NCBI GenBank assembly: GCA_038734275.1
Contig: JAVYOO010000004.1
Span: 1 to 64,000, forward strand
DNA: 64,000 nucleotides
DNA from: Archaeoglobaceae archaeon
Lineage (GTDB): Archaea; Halobacteriota; Archaeoglobi; Archaeoglobales; Archaeoglobaceae
Direction: 5' to 3'
The notes below the pieces were generated by a model. The model was not told where the DNA came from and did not search any database. It was given only the letters and a program-made list of their open reading frames with translations. A program made the translations under genes and the position numbers. Below are positions 38,295-47,052 of the stretch, piece by piece (position 1 is the stretch's first letter; each line of letters begins with the position of its first letter).

Positions 38295-39539
38295 TTAAAC
38301 GTATGGATTCTCAATTATAGTCGTTCCTCCTTGGCCACCGCCACCACAGAGGGTAGCAACTCCGTATTTCGCATTTTCGAGGTTTAAAATCCTTGCAAGC
38401 GTTCCCGTAAGTCTTATTCCACTCGCTGCAAGTGGATGACCAATCGCAATTGCACCGCCCTTTACGTTTACTTTTTCTGGATCAATTTTGAGCATCTTAA
38501 TTGCAAAGAGTGTTACCACGGAGAAAGCTTCGTTGATCTCCCAGTAGTCAATATCCTTAACTTCGAGCTTTGCAAACTTTAGAGCCTTCTGTGTTGCGGG
38601 AACAGGCCCTTCACCCATTACACTCGGATCAACGCCCGCCCATCCAATAGAGACGATTTTGGCCATCGGTTCTAGGCCATATTCCTTCATCTTTTTCTTG
38701 TTCATGAGCATTATCGCAGTAGCTCCGGCGTTTAGAGGCGAGGAGTTGCCAGCAGTTATAACTCCATCTGGCTTGAACGCTGGAGGGAGCTTTTCAACTG
38801 CTTCGAGGGTTGTATCTGGTCGGATGGATTGATCTCTATCGATCACCTTTCTGCTTCCATCAGCTTGCTCAACTTCAATTGGCAATATCTCTCCTCTTCT
38901 CTTTGTTGGATATCCTTCTCCATTAAGGAAATAACCGCTTTTTAGTGCTTCTGCAGCGAGTTTATGGCTTCTAACGCCCCATTCATCAAGATCTCTCTTT
39001 GTCCAGCCAAGCTTATCCTTCCACTTTGCAAATAGCTTTTCTGCGGTTAAACCCATGCTTACTGCGGTCATTAAATCGTATTTATCGATCAAGTCCTGTC
39101 TGTTGAGTAGCGAGGGCGAGATACCCATGTGTGGATTCAGATCTGGTTGCATGGGCAGATGTGTCATGTGTTCTATTCCGCAGGCAATTGTAATATCGCT
39201 CAGTCCAAGCATTATTTCCATTGCACACTGATGCATTGCAGACATCCCAGAGATACAAACTCTCTCAGTTCCTTGGGCTGGAACTTCGATTGGTAATTCA
39301 GCGAGCATGTGAACCATTCTACCGCCGAACAACCAGCTCTCACCCATCTGCATTGTGCATCCAGTTATGAGATCACCGATCTCTCTTGGATCAATACCTG
39401 TTCTGTTTACCATCTCTTTTACGAGCATTGCCGCAACTGCAGGCATGTCTATTTTATTGAAAACGTCTTTCTCCGGTTCTCTCGGGCGAGATCTCGAAAA
39501 TGCAGATCTAATATAGTCTACTATATAGACTTCTTCCAT
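38295..39539 (-). CDS. Acetyl-CoA acetyltransferase / 3-ketoacyl-CoA thiolase
   Basis: Thiolase for the last step of beta-oxidation. Nucleophile Cys is in GTERVCISGMSAM (about residue 95), His in GGAIAIGHPLAASG, and the second Cys in ATLCGGGGQGG. 414 residues. ATG 39539 is preceded by GGGTGAT at a good distance; ATG 39545 overlaps that site. Second gene of an operon with acyl-CoA dehydrogenase (24 bp gap), so it would cleave chains formed by that enzyme. Confidence 0.94.
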   Translation of the reverse strand: MEEVYIVDYIRSAFSRSRPREPEKDVFNKIDMPAVAAMLVKEMVNRTGIDPREIGDLITGCTMQMGESWLFGGRMVHMLAELPIEVPAQGTERVCISGMSAMHQCAMEIMLGLSDITIACGIEHMTHLPMQPDLNPHMGISPSLLNRQDLIDKYDLMTAVSMGLTAEKLFAKWKDKLGWTKRDLDEWGVRSHKLAAEALKSGYFLNGEGYPTKRRGEILPIEVEQADGSRKVIDRDQSIRPDTTLEAVEKLPPAFKPDGVITAGNSSPLNAGATAIMLMNKKKMKEYGLEPMAKIVSIGWAGVDPSVMGEGPVPATQKALKFAKLEVKDIDYWEINEAFSVVTLFAIKMLKIDPEKVNVKGGAIAIGHPLAASGIRLTGTLARILNLENAKYGVATLCGGGGQGGTTIIENPYV

Positions 39540-39563
39540 TTTCATCACCCAAAAAATAAAAAT

Positions 39564-40757
39564 TTACATGAGTGGATGCTTTCTTATCTGGCTGAGCTTA
39601 GATGGAATTCTTCCCATCAATGATCTTGCGATGATTTCAAGCTCAATCTCTCTTGTTCCTTCGTATATCTCAAGGATTCTTACGTCTCTATACATTCTCG
39701 AGATTGCCTGCTCGCCCATGTATCCGTAACCACCGTGTATCTGCAAAGCTTCGTTAACTATCTCGTTTGCGGCATGTGCGCAGTAGTATTTTGCCATTGC
39801 GGTAACTCCTGGATCCGGCATGCCCTGTTTGTCTTGCAGATAGGCAGCCTGGTATGCAAGAAGTCTTGCACACTCAAGCTTTACCCTCATCTTTGCGAGC
39901 TTGTCCTGAGTAACCTGGAAGTCAATCAGCTTCTGTTCAAATAGTTCTCTGTTCTTTGCATAGTTGAATGCCAGCTCAAATGCACCCTGTGCTAAACCGA
40001 CCGCCTGGAAGGCTACTGGGATGCGTGTTACATTGAAGAACATCATGGTCTGGAGGAAGCCATTTCCTTCCTCACCGATTAAGTTCTCTTTTGGCACTCT
40101 GACATTCTTAAACACGACTTCAGCAGTATCACTGGCTCTAATTCCAAGCTTGTTGTGCAGTTTTTTGGCTTCAAGGCCTGGAGTTCCCTTCTCAACTATG
40201 AATACACTCATTCCGTGATGTCTCTTCTTCGGGTTCGGATCAGTTCTCGCAAGAACGATGTAGTAATCTGCGATTGTTCCATTTGTGATAAACATCTTTG
40301 TTCCATTTATCACGTATTCGTCTCCAACCTTGTCTGCTCTTGTTTTTATTCCCGCTACATCACTACCTGCCTGTGGCTCAGTATAGCAGGCACAGCAGAT
40401 TTTCTTTCCCTTTGCAAGTGGTGGCAGGTATTTCTCTCTCTGCTCTTCATTTCCAAACATCAGGATCTGCTCTGAACCGAAGGTTGTTGAGAGAATCTGA
40501 CCCAAACCGCCATCTACCCTCCAGAATTCTTCCACTACCAAGCAGGAGTCAAGAACACCCGCTCCCTGGCCACCATAGTCTTCTGGAAAGCTCATTCCAA
40601 TGAATCCAAGCTCAGCGGCTTTTTTCCAAAGTTCGAATGGGAATTTCTCTTCTCTATCGCATTCCTCTGCATATTTTGGAAACTCTTTCTCTGCGAACTC
40701 TCTTGCAGCATCTTTTATAGCCTTCTGCTCGTCGGTCAGGAGAAATTCCGACAACAT
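39564..40757 (-). CDS. Acyl-CoA dehydrogenase
   Basis: FAD enzyme that introduces the alpha-beta double bond in fatty acyl-CoA. Signatures: CCACYTEPQAGSDVAGIKT, FITNGTIADYYIVLARTD, and IHGGYGYMGEQAISRMYRD-type C-terminal block, with catalytic Glu in IYEGTREIE. 397 residues, normal. Upstream gene of the pair with thiolase, with a large palindrome over its TATA box. Confidence 0.96.
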   Translation of the reverse strand: MLSEFLLTDEQKAIKDAAREFAEKEFPKYAEECDREEKFPFELWKKAAELGFIGMSFPEDYGGQGAGVLDSCLVVEEFWRVDGGLGQILSTTFGSEQILMFGNEEQREKYLPPLAKGKKICCACYTEPQAGSDVAGIKTRADKVGDEYVINGTKMFITNGTIADYYIVLARTDPNPKKRHHGMSVFIVEKGTPGLEAKKLHNKLGIRASDTAEVVFKNVRVPKENLIGEEGNGFLQTMMFFNVTRIPVAFQAVGLAQGAFELAFNYAKNRELFEQKLIDFQVTQDKLAKMRVKLECARLLAYQAAYLQDKQGMPDPGVTAMAKYYCAHAANEIVNEALQIHGGYGYMGEQAISRMYRDVRILEIYEGTREIELEIIARSLMGRIPSKLSQIRKHPLM

Positions 40758-40791
40758 TTTCTATCACCGTCAGACAGTTTTTTTAACAGTA

Positions 40792-40813
40792 TTTAAAGTT
40801 TGCTAACTTTAAA
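40792..40813. promoter_or_regulatory. Operator-like palindrome over the acyl-CoA dehydrogenase TATA
   Basis: Perfect 9-bp inverted repeat TTTAAAGTT-TGCT-AACTTTAAA. On the minus strand its downstream arm forms the TATA-like CTTTAAATAC, about 35 bp before the start codon, followed by a GGTGAT ribosome-binding site. A repressor dimer bound here would block TBP. That it regulates the beta-oxidation pair is inference. Confidence 0.55.
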
Positions 40814-40925
40814 ATAATTTTTTAACGTCTTAGAAAGTCCTTTTCTTTTTAAACCTTTCCAGCATTTTTTATCATATTATATTTCTACATTAAATTAAAT
40901 TTTAAAAATAAAATTATATATATCT

Positions 40926-41087
40926 TTAGCTTATTTTTTCAAATTGGTCTTTTGTCGCACCGCAAACAGGACAAACCCAATCTTCAGGTAAATCCTCCCA
41001 TTTGGTTCCGGGAGGTATGTTGCCATCTGGATCCCCCTCTTTTTCGTCGTAGATATATCCACATACACTGCACTGGTATTTTGCCAT
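40926..41087 (-). CDS. Rubredoxin
   Basis: 53-residue iron-sulfur electron carrier. The two metal-binding knuckles are [17 protein letters not shown] (about residue 6) and [14 protein letters not shown] (about residue 39), with WEDLPEDW between them. GGGGTG lies 9 nt upstream on the minus strand. It may take electrons for oxygen or peroxide detoxification; no rubrerythrin or superoxide reductase is adjacent. Divergent from the MgtE-like gene. Confidence 0.97.
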   Translation of the reverse strand: MAKYQCSVCGYIYDEKEGDPDGNIPPGTKWEDLPEDWVCPVCGATKDQFEKIS

Positions 41088-41119
41088 TTAAAACACCCCA
41101 GAATAATTTATAACAAGAA

Positions 41120-41138
41120 AGTATATATACCTGTCGGG
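41120..41138. promoter_or_regulatory. Shared divergent promoter, rubredoxin and MgtE-like gene
   Basis: GTATATATAC (41121-41130) is symmetric, so it can serve as TATA on both strands, about 36 bp from the rubredoxin ATG and 35-40 bp from the transporter start. On the rubredoxin side it is preceded by CCCGACAGG, the same 9-mer found before the aspartate kinase TATA. Confidence 0.5.
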
Positions 41139-41159
41139 GTTTCTGTTTAGGGGATAATC

Positions 41160-42344
41160 TTGCCAGTGCTAATTCCCGAGCGGGAGTTGAGCTTTAAAAT
41201 GGCTTTACAGTTAATTGTGCCTGTTCTATATCTCTGTTTAGCTTTTGATATATTTGCAGGATTCTTTCTTGGGGCAAACTTTGAAAAACTTGTTGAAAAT
41301 TATCCTTATCTACTTATTGTTCTTCCTGGGTTGATGGGGCTCAGAGGAAATGTTTTTGGTGCCATGGCCTCAAGACTCTCCACTGCATTTTATCTTGGTT
41401 CATCTGATGCGAGTTTTAAAGATAGATACGTAATAACGAATTCTCTATTTTCAATCTGGCTTGCAACAATGCCTGTTCTGATCCTTCTTCTTTTGGCATT
41501 CGTTAAATATCCGGACATCAGCTCTATGGCAACTGCGACTCAAATTGCACTCGGCTCAAGTGTTATCACCGCACTTTTTTTATCTCTTTGCACAGCATCC
41601 GTGGTTATACTTGCATTCAGGAAAGCAATAGACCCGGACAGCATTTCAGGACCATTTATCACTTCTATTGCGGATTTGATAACTATCCCATCTCTGGTTT
41701 TTCTAATCTTTTTATTTGAGGTTGAAATTAGTTGGGTTGTTGCTTTTTTGACATTTTTGATTTTAATCGCATCTATAGTTCTTTCTTTAAGGGATAAAAA
41801 GAATTGGAGGATATATGAGGAATCTCTTGCTATTGTTTGCTCACTTGCCTTTATTCAGGGTATAACTGGAAACGTTCTCGAAGAATTTGGCGAGATAATC
41901 TATTTATCTCTTTTTATGAGCTTTGCTTATCCATCTATTATTGACCAGCTTGGCAATTACGGTTCAATAATTGTTGCAAGAACTTCTACTAAGCTCCATC
42001 TTGGAGAAATAGAAGGTTTCGACTTTAAGAAAGCGATGAATGACATTAAGTTTATCCTTCCTACTGCTCTTTTTGTCTTCCCATTCGTTTCAGTTATCCC
42101 AATAGTGCTTGCCTATGTTTATTTTGGCTATGTTTATGTGAATGTGTTGGTGTTCACACTCTTCTTTATCAGTTTTATCTTAATTGTCCTTTTAGTTCTT
42201 CTTCTTTCCTTTGGCATCGCTGTGCTTCTCCACAAGGTTAAAATTGATCCAGACAACGGAGGGATTCCATTAACAACTACAATCGCGGATGTGCTGGGAA
42301 CAGTTTATGCTGTAGCGATAGCATGGCTTTTCATCACTTTCTGA
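41160..42344 (+). CDS. MgtE-like (SLC41-type) divalent cation transporter
   Basis: 394-residue membrane protein containing two MgtE channel units in one chain. Each unit has the conserved acidic-proline motif: RKAIDPDSISGPFITSIADLITIP and HKVKIDPDNGGIPLTTTIADVLGT (seen in part). About ten transmembrane helices. It lacks the cytoplasmic N and CBS domains of bacterial MgtE, as SLC41 proteins do. Magnesium is the usual ion. TTG 41160 or GTG 41166 may be the start. Confidence 0.87.
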   Translation: MPVLIPERELSFKMALQLIVPVLYLCLAFDIFAGFFLGANFEKLVENYPYLLIVLPGLMGLRGNVFGAMASRLSTAFYLGSSDASFKDRYVITNSLFSIWLATMPVLILLLLAFVKYPDISSMATATQIALGSSVITALFLSLCTASVVILAFRKAIDPDSISGPFITSIADLITIPSLVFLIFLFEVEISWVVAFLTFLILIASIVLSLRDKKNWRIYEESLAIVCSLAFIQGITGNVLEEFGEIIYLSLFMSFAYPSIIDQLGNYGSIIVARTSTKLHLGEIEGFDFKKAMNDIKFILPTALFVFPFVSVIPIVLAYVYFGYVYVNVLVFTLFFISFILIVLLVLLLSFGIAVLLHKVKIDPDNGGIPLTTTIADVLGTVYAVAIAWLFITF

Positions 42345-42777
42345 GATATAGAAAAAGTATAATTGAGGTCATAGTTATCAGAGCTATGCCGGTTATTTCC
42401 AGCACGTAGTAGTCAGGAGAAGTAGGAAGAGCAGCTGGTCTTACTTCTTTTGAAATTTGTGGCATTGTAACTTCGGGAATTCTCTGGAATAATCTGGCTA
42501 TAAGTACAATTGCTGATAGGATCGAGGAACATAGGAAGATAATCGATGCAAGGAGTCTAATCTGCATATCTTTTAGTCCGCGATTTGTGATCTTATAATA
42601 TACCCACTTTCCCCGTTCGATTCTCTCGACGAGCCCACTGGAGGCAAGCTTGTCTAAGTGATAACTTGCTGCTGTTTTTGATAATCCGAGAATTTTGGAA
42701 AGTTCTGAAGCAGTGTAAGGTCTTTCTTTCAATTTAATGAGAATTTGGAGTCTCGTTGAAGCTATTAGTTCGAGCAC
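42334..42777 (-). CDS. Winged-helix regulator with two membrane segments
   Basis: 147 residues. The N-terminal winged helix (LKERPYTASELSKILGLSKTAASYHLDKLASSGLVERIERG, seen in part) is ArsR/TrmB-like. Two hydrophobic segments (about 76-95 and 127-145) follow, so it should be a membrane-tethered DNA-binding protein. It is tail-to-tail with the transporter (11 bp overlap). Possible sensing of membrane or ion state is conjecture. Confidence 0.75.
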   Translation of the reverse strand: MLELIASTRLQILIKLKERPYTASELSKILGLSKTAASYHLDKLASSGLVERIERGKWVYYKITNRGLKDMQIRLLASIIFLCSSILSAIVLIARLFQRIPEVTMPQISKEVRPAALPTSPDYYVLEITGIALITMTSIILFLYLRK

Positions 42778-42819
42778 GAGGAAAGTAGCTTTAGAATAAA
42801 TTAAATTTTTTATTTTGTG

Positions 42820-43269
42820 TTATTTTATAAAATTAACGAGACCAATTATGGGTGACAACACGATCAAACCCGCTATGCAGATCCCAATTAATATAGATAG
42901 GGACGATTTTAATCTGTCAAGATTCAAAAGAAATGCTAAAAGACATGCAGTCCAAGCACCCGTTACAGGAAGGGGAACTGCAACAAATAATGCCAGTCCC
43001 AGGTAACCGTATTTATTCACTAAATCTTTTTTTCTCTCTACTCTCAACTCAATTTTTTTGTAAAGTTCCCAGATTGAACCGAATCGACTTAAAATTTTTA
43101 AGAGCCTATTCAGAGCGAGAAGAATAATTGGAACCGGTAAAAAGTTTCCGATGACCGAGAGTAGGTAGGCTTCAAGTGGGCTAAATCCGAGATAGATCGC
43201 AAGCGGTATACCACCCCTAAGTTCAGAGATCGGGGCTGCAGAGACTGCGAGAACGAGCAGCGAGTTCAT
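42820..43269 (-). CDS. Small multi-drug export-type membrane protein (COG2426)
   Basis: 149-residue protein, four to five hydrophobic segments, with APISELRGGIPLAIYLGF, the family's invariant E-x-R-G-x-I-P signature, and AVPLPVTGAWTACLLAFLL. The family is named from weak evidence and its substrate is unknown. Its first 47 bp overlap the 3' end of the ketopantoate reductase gene, an unusually long overlap. Confidence 0.8.
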   Translation of the reverse strand: MNSLLVLAVSAAPISELRGGIPLAIYLGFSPLEAYLLSVIGNFLPVPIILLALNRLLKILSRFGSIWELYKKIELRVERKKDLVNKYGYLGLALFVAVPLPVTGAWTACLLAFLLNLDRLKSSLSILIGICIAGLIVLSPIIGLVNFIK

Positions 43270-44116
43270 ATTCTATCCCTTTTACGAGCTTATAGATAAA
43301 AGAATTAGTGGGACAATCTAAACTGAATTCCTTACATTTTTCAATAATTGCACCATTTATATAGTCAATCTCTGTCATATCTCCTTTTTCAATGTCTTGA
43401 AGCATTGAAGATCTGTTTTTAGAAGTGGCTATTGCAACTTTTTTGACTTCGTTAACTGCATCGAATTCGTATCCCAATTTTTTCATCAACTCCTCGCCTT
43501 CACGAGCGATTTGAACAGCAAGACTCCATAAATATTCATTTTCAACAATTCTGCCATTTCTTACACTACATATTGCAGTTAGGGGATTTATTGCGGAATT
43601 TACCACGGCCTTCGCCCATATACGGAATTCGATATCTTTTACCAGTTCTACATTTAGAAGAGAGTTCCTGAGAATTTTCCAGACTTCTGTTCCAAGTTCG
43701 TTTTCGGGCAGATATATCTTACCTTCACCGGCGTAAACTACATGTCCAAAGTTTTTGAGGTTTGCTCCATAGTTTGTAACGCCTCTGACGACTTTTTCAA
43801 CATATCTCTGCAGTATTTTTTCTACTCCAATTCCATTTTGAACTGTGCAGACTATTCCCGCATTCACCTTGCTTAGTGCCTTTCCCGCTTCTTCAGTCTC
43901 ATAGGCCTTGACTGTGAAGAGTGTAAGATCTGCATCTGCAGGTCTTTCAACGACCCTAACCTTTAGATCTGCGTTTAAAAGTCCAGAAATGATCAGCTTT
44001 TTTTTAAGCGCCTCCAACTGCTTTCCCCTTGCTACGAATAATACCTCGTAACCAGAAAGCTGGAGAAGTGCACCCAGTAGAGAACCAAGCGCTCCTGCAC
44101 CCATAATCTGTATCAT
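43223..44116 (-). CDS. panE: 2-dehydropantoate 2-reductase (PanE-type)
   Basis: NADPH reductase of coenzyme A synthesis, ketopantoate to pantoate. Rossmann start IQIMGAGALGSLLGALL, TVQNGIGVEKIL and the catalytic Lys/Glu region WAKAVVNSAINPLTAI are in place. 297 residues from ATG 44116, which begins right at the Rossmann strand; TTG 44134 would add six unconserved residues. The C-terminal NRSSMLQDIEKGDMTEIDYINGAI block is diagnostic. Confidence 0.92.
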   Translation of the reverse strand: MIQIMGAGALGSLLGALLQLSGYEVLFVARGKQLEALKKKLIISGLLNADLKVRVVERPADADLTLFTVKAYETEEAGKALSKVNAGIVCTVQNGIGVEKILQRYVEKVVRGVTNYGANLKNFGHVVYAGEGKIYLPENELGTEVWKILRNSLLNVELVKDIEFRIWAKAVVNSAINPLTAICSVRNGRIVENEYLWSLAVQIAREGEELMKKLGYEFDAVNEVKKVAIATSKNRSSMLQDIEKGDMTEIDYINGAIIEKCKEFSLDCPTNSFIYKLVKGIEYELAARSRSLCSPDL

Positions 44117-44164
44117 CGAGAATAGTTTGCACAAAGAATATTAACCTAATGTAAACGGGAAACT

Positions 44165-45427
44165 GTGATTACACCGTGGGAGGTTGAGGGTGCTATAGAC
44201 TACAGGAAATTACTTGAAGATTTTGGGATCAATCCTTTTGGTGAGTTAATCAGTTCAATTCCAAGCCCACATAGATTGATGCGGAGGGGAGTAATTTTTG
44301 GACATAGAGATTACTGGAGAATCCTTGAGAGCATGAAAGGTGGCAGAGAATTTGCGGTAATGTCCGGGTTCATGCCTTCGGGAGCAATTCATTTCGGCCA
44401 CAAGATGACGATGGATGAAATAATCTGGCATCAAAAACTTGGAGCTAAGGCTTTTGTGGCGATTGCGGATATGGAGGCTCATCTGGTTCGTGGTTTGAGC
44501 TATGAAAAGACAAAACAAATTGGTATGGATTATGTTAAGAGCATAATAGCTCTTGGGCTCGAAAAAAATGCTTTTATCTATTTTCAATCAAAGAACGACA
44601 AAGTCAAGAATCTCGCATTTGAACTTTCAGCAGAAGTTAATTTAAACGAAATGAGAGCAATTTACGGATTTACAGGCGACACTTCAATAGCAAAAGCTTT
44701 CGTATCATTGATTCAGTCAGCAGATATTCTTCAACCTCAATTGAGAGAATTTGGTGGCCCAAAGCCCGTTGTTGTGCCTGTTGGGGCGGATCAAGATCCA
44801 CATTTAAGATTAACGAGAGATTTGGCCTCAAGAATGAACCTTTTCTCGGTAGAGAGGATTCAAAATGGCATAAGAGTCAGGAGCAAAAGAAAGGAGCTTC
44901 TTGAAAAGCTGAAAAATATTGGATTTGAGTTCGTTAAATTCGAAGGGCATGTAGATATCTTTGGAGATCAAAGAGATATAGAGAATGCTTTAACTGAGAT
45001 CGAACTCGAATTGGGGGGATTTGCATTCATATCTCCAAGCTCTATTTATCATAAATTTACAACTGGGCTCACTGGAGGAAAAATGAGTTCGAGCAAACCA
45101 GAAAGCTACATTTCATTGCTCGAAGACCCACAAAGTGCAATTAAAAAGTTGAAGAACGCATTAACCGGGGGTAGAACGACTGCAGAAGAGCAGAAGAGAC
45201 TCGGTGGTGAGCCGGAAAAATGTGTAGTATTTGAATTCTACGTATACCATCTTGTAGAGGATGATGATGAACTTAGAAGAATAGAAGAAGACTGCAAATC
45301 TGGAAAAATGCTGTGCGGACAATGTAAAAAACTTGCTTCAGAGTTAATGGTGGAGTTTTTGAAGGAGCATAAAGAGAAGAGAGACGAAGCGGAGGGAAGA
45401 CTTGGAGATTTCGAACTTATTATTTAA
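44165..45427 (+). CDS. trpS: Tryptophanyl-tRNA synthetase
   Basis: Class I synthetase of the archaeal/eukaryotic type. HIGH is SGAIHFGHKMTMDE, KMSKS is GGKMSSSKPESYI. 420 residues with N-terminal extension (PWEVEGAIDY, the PxWxVxG segment of archaeal TrpRS). Uses GTG start. C-terminal CGQCKKLASELMVEF is characteristic. Divergent from panE by 48 bp. Confidence 0.96.
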   Translation: MITPWEVEGAIDYRKLLEDFGINPFGELISSIPSPHRLMRRGVIFGHRDYWRILESMKGGREFAVMSGFMPSGAIHFGHKMTMDEIIWHQKLGAKAFVAIADMEAHLVRGLSYEKTKQIGMDYVKSIIALGLEKNAFIYFQSKNDKVKNLAFELSAEVNLNEMRAIYGFTGDTSIAKAFVSLIQSADILQPQLREFGGPKPVVVPVGADQDPHLRLTRDLASRMNLFSVERIQNGIRVRSKRKELLEKLKNIGFEFVKFEGHVDIFGDQRDIENALTEIELELGGFAFISPSSIYHKFTTGLTGGKMSSSKPESYISLLEDPQSAIKKLKNALTGGRTTAEEQKRLGGEPEKCVVFEFYVYHLVEDDDELRRIEEDCKSGKMLCGQCKKLASELMVEFLKEHKEKRDEAEGRLGDFELII

Positions 45428-45623
45428 AAAATTTATTTATATTAATGTAAAATTCTGCTAACAAATCTAATAGCGAGAAAACAGGGTTCATACAACCCTA
45501 TTGTATAAGTAAGAAGTCTAATCTTCGTTTATTTTAAAGACTCAATAACTTAAAATTTGTTTTAACTTTACACTTATATACTTATATATCTAATTTCTAA
45601 ATTCTGGAGCTCGATATTCTGAT

Positions 45624-45640
45624 CCCGACAGGTTTATATT
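45624..45640 (+). promoter_or_regulatory. Aspartate kinase promoter (CCCGACAGG + TATA)
   Basis: CCCGACAGG directly abuts TTTATATT, about 28 bp before the ATG. The same order occurs at the rubredoxin promoter. The rest of the 236-bp gap before this gene (45428-45663) is AT-rich with no gene that I can see; it holds a small hairpin, AGGGTT/AACCCT, at 45483-45499. Confidence 0.5.
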
Positions 45641-45663
45641 TCTCATGGCTACTGGGCAAAGAT

Positions 45664-47052
45664 ATGAGAATCGTAATGAAATTCGGGGGCGTGAGTGTAA
45701 AAGATGGTGCGAGTATACTTCATTGCGCTAATCTTATCAAAAAATTTTCCGAAGGTAATGAAGTGGTCGTTGTGGTCTCTGCTATGTCCGGAGTTACAGA
45801 TGCTCTTATCTCTGCAGCTACAAAGTGTAGCAGTGAACCGAGTGCGGGCTACATAAAGTTATTTGTGGCCGATATGATGAAAAGACACTATGAAGCGGTA
45901 GAAAAGGCGGTTTTGAGCGACGAAATAAAGGGCAGAGTTATACAGGCTCTTGAAAGACTTTTTGATGAACTTGAGAAGGTTTTACTTGGCATCAGCTACC
46001 TTGGAGAATTGACAAAGAGAAGCGAAGATTATATTGTCTCTTTTGGTGAGAGACTTGTAGCACCAATTCTTTCAGCATCACTTCTTTCTCTTGGGGTAGA
46101 TTCTGTGGCCTTGACCGGTGGGGATGCTGGGATAATCACAGATAAGAACTATGGCAGAGCAAAACCACTACCAGGAGTTCATGAGTTAATAAGAGCGAGA
46201 ATCGAACCCCTTCTAAAAATAAAGAAAACTGTGCCAGTCGTTACTGGTTTTATCGGTTCAACGGAGGACGGAACAATTACAACGCTCGGTAGGGGTGGGA
46301 GTGATTATACTGCAACGATAATAGCTTCAGCTATAAATGCAGATGAGGTCTGGCTCTGGAAGGAAGTAGACGGTATTATGACCTGTGATCCAAAGTTTGT
46401 GCCAAACGCGAAGTTTATACCTGAAATTTCTTATCAGGAAGCAATGGAACTTTCCCACTTTGGAGCAAAAATTTTGCATCCATTAGCTCTGATTCCGGTG
46501 ATGCGAAAAGGAATTCCGGTTAGGATTAAGAATGTCTTCAATCCCGATGCGGTGGGAACTGTAATTGGAGCAAGCAAAAAGGAAAGCAAGGATATCGTTA
46601 AGGCTCTCAGTTTAATTCAGAATGCTGGAATAGTAAATGTAAGTGGTGCCGGAGTTGATTTTGCAGAAATCATGGCAGAAGTTTTCAGAATTCTTTCAGA
46701 GGAGAAGGTTAATGTGATAATGGTCTCTCAGAGTTCTTCTGAGCTTAATTTGTCAATAGTAGTGGATAAAAAAGATGTGGAAAAGGCCTACAAGGCTTTA
46801 AAGGTTATCGAAAATGGAGTTACGCGAGTTAGCAAAATTGAGAACGTAGCAATTGTAAGTGCAGTTGGAGCAGGTATGGCAGGGACTCCAGGCGTGGCTG
46901 GAAGAATATTCTCTGCACTTGGCAAAAACAAGATAAATGTTGTGATGATCAGCCAGAGCTGTTCGGAATACAACATCTCGTTTGCGGTAAAGTCTGAAGA
47001 GGGAATTAATGCATTAAGAGTAATCCATGATGAATTCGGGCTTGACCATTAA
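45664..47052 (+). CDS. lysC: Aspartate kinase
   Basis: Phosphorylates aspartate, the first step to lysine, threonine and methionine. The kinase domain begins MKFGGVSVKDGASI and has GFIGSTEDGTITTLGRGGSDYTATI. Two ACT domains (about 310-460) with GVDFAEIMAEVFRILSEEKVNVIMVSQ (seen in part) should confer feedback control by end product. 462 residues. Overlaps the DHH gene by about 26 nt. Confidence 0.95.
   Translation: MRIVMKFGGVSVKDGASILHCANLIKKFSEGNEVVVVVSAMSGVTDALISAATKCSSEPSAGYIKLFVADMMKRHYEAVEKAVLSDEIKGRVIQALERLFDELEKVLLGISYLGELTKRSEDYIVSFGERLVAPILSASLLSLGVDSVALTGGDAGIITDKNYGRAKPLPGVHELIRARIEPLLKIKKTVPVVTGFIGSTEDGTITTLGRGGSDYTATIIASAINADEVWLWKEVDGIMTCDPKFVPNAKFIPEISYQEAMELSHFGAKILHPLALIPVMRKGIPVRIKNVFNPDAVGTVIGASKKESKDIVKALSLIQNAGIVNVSGAGVDFAEIMAEVFRILSEEKVNVIMVSQSSSELNLSIVVDKKDVEKAYKALKVIENGVTRVSKIENVAIVSAVGAGMAGTPGVAGRIFSALGKNKINVVMISQSCSEYNISFAVKSEEGINALRVIHDEFGLDH

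Noticed and set aside
45483-45499. Hairpin AGGGTT-CATAC-AACCCT after trpS
   Set aside because: Six-bp stem and no T-run after it, too weak for a terminator or a structured RNA.
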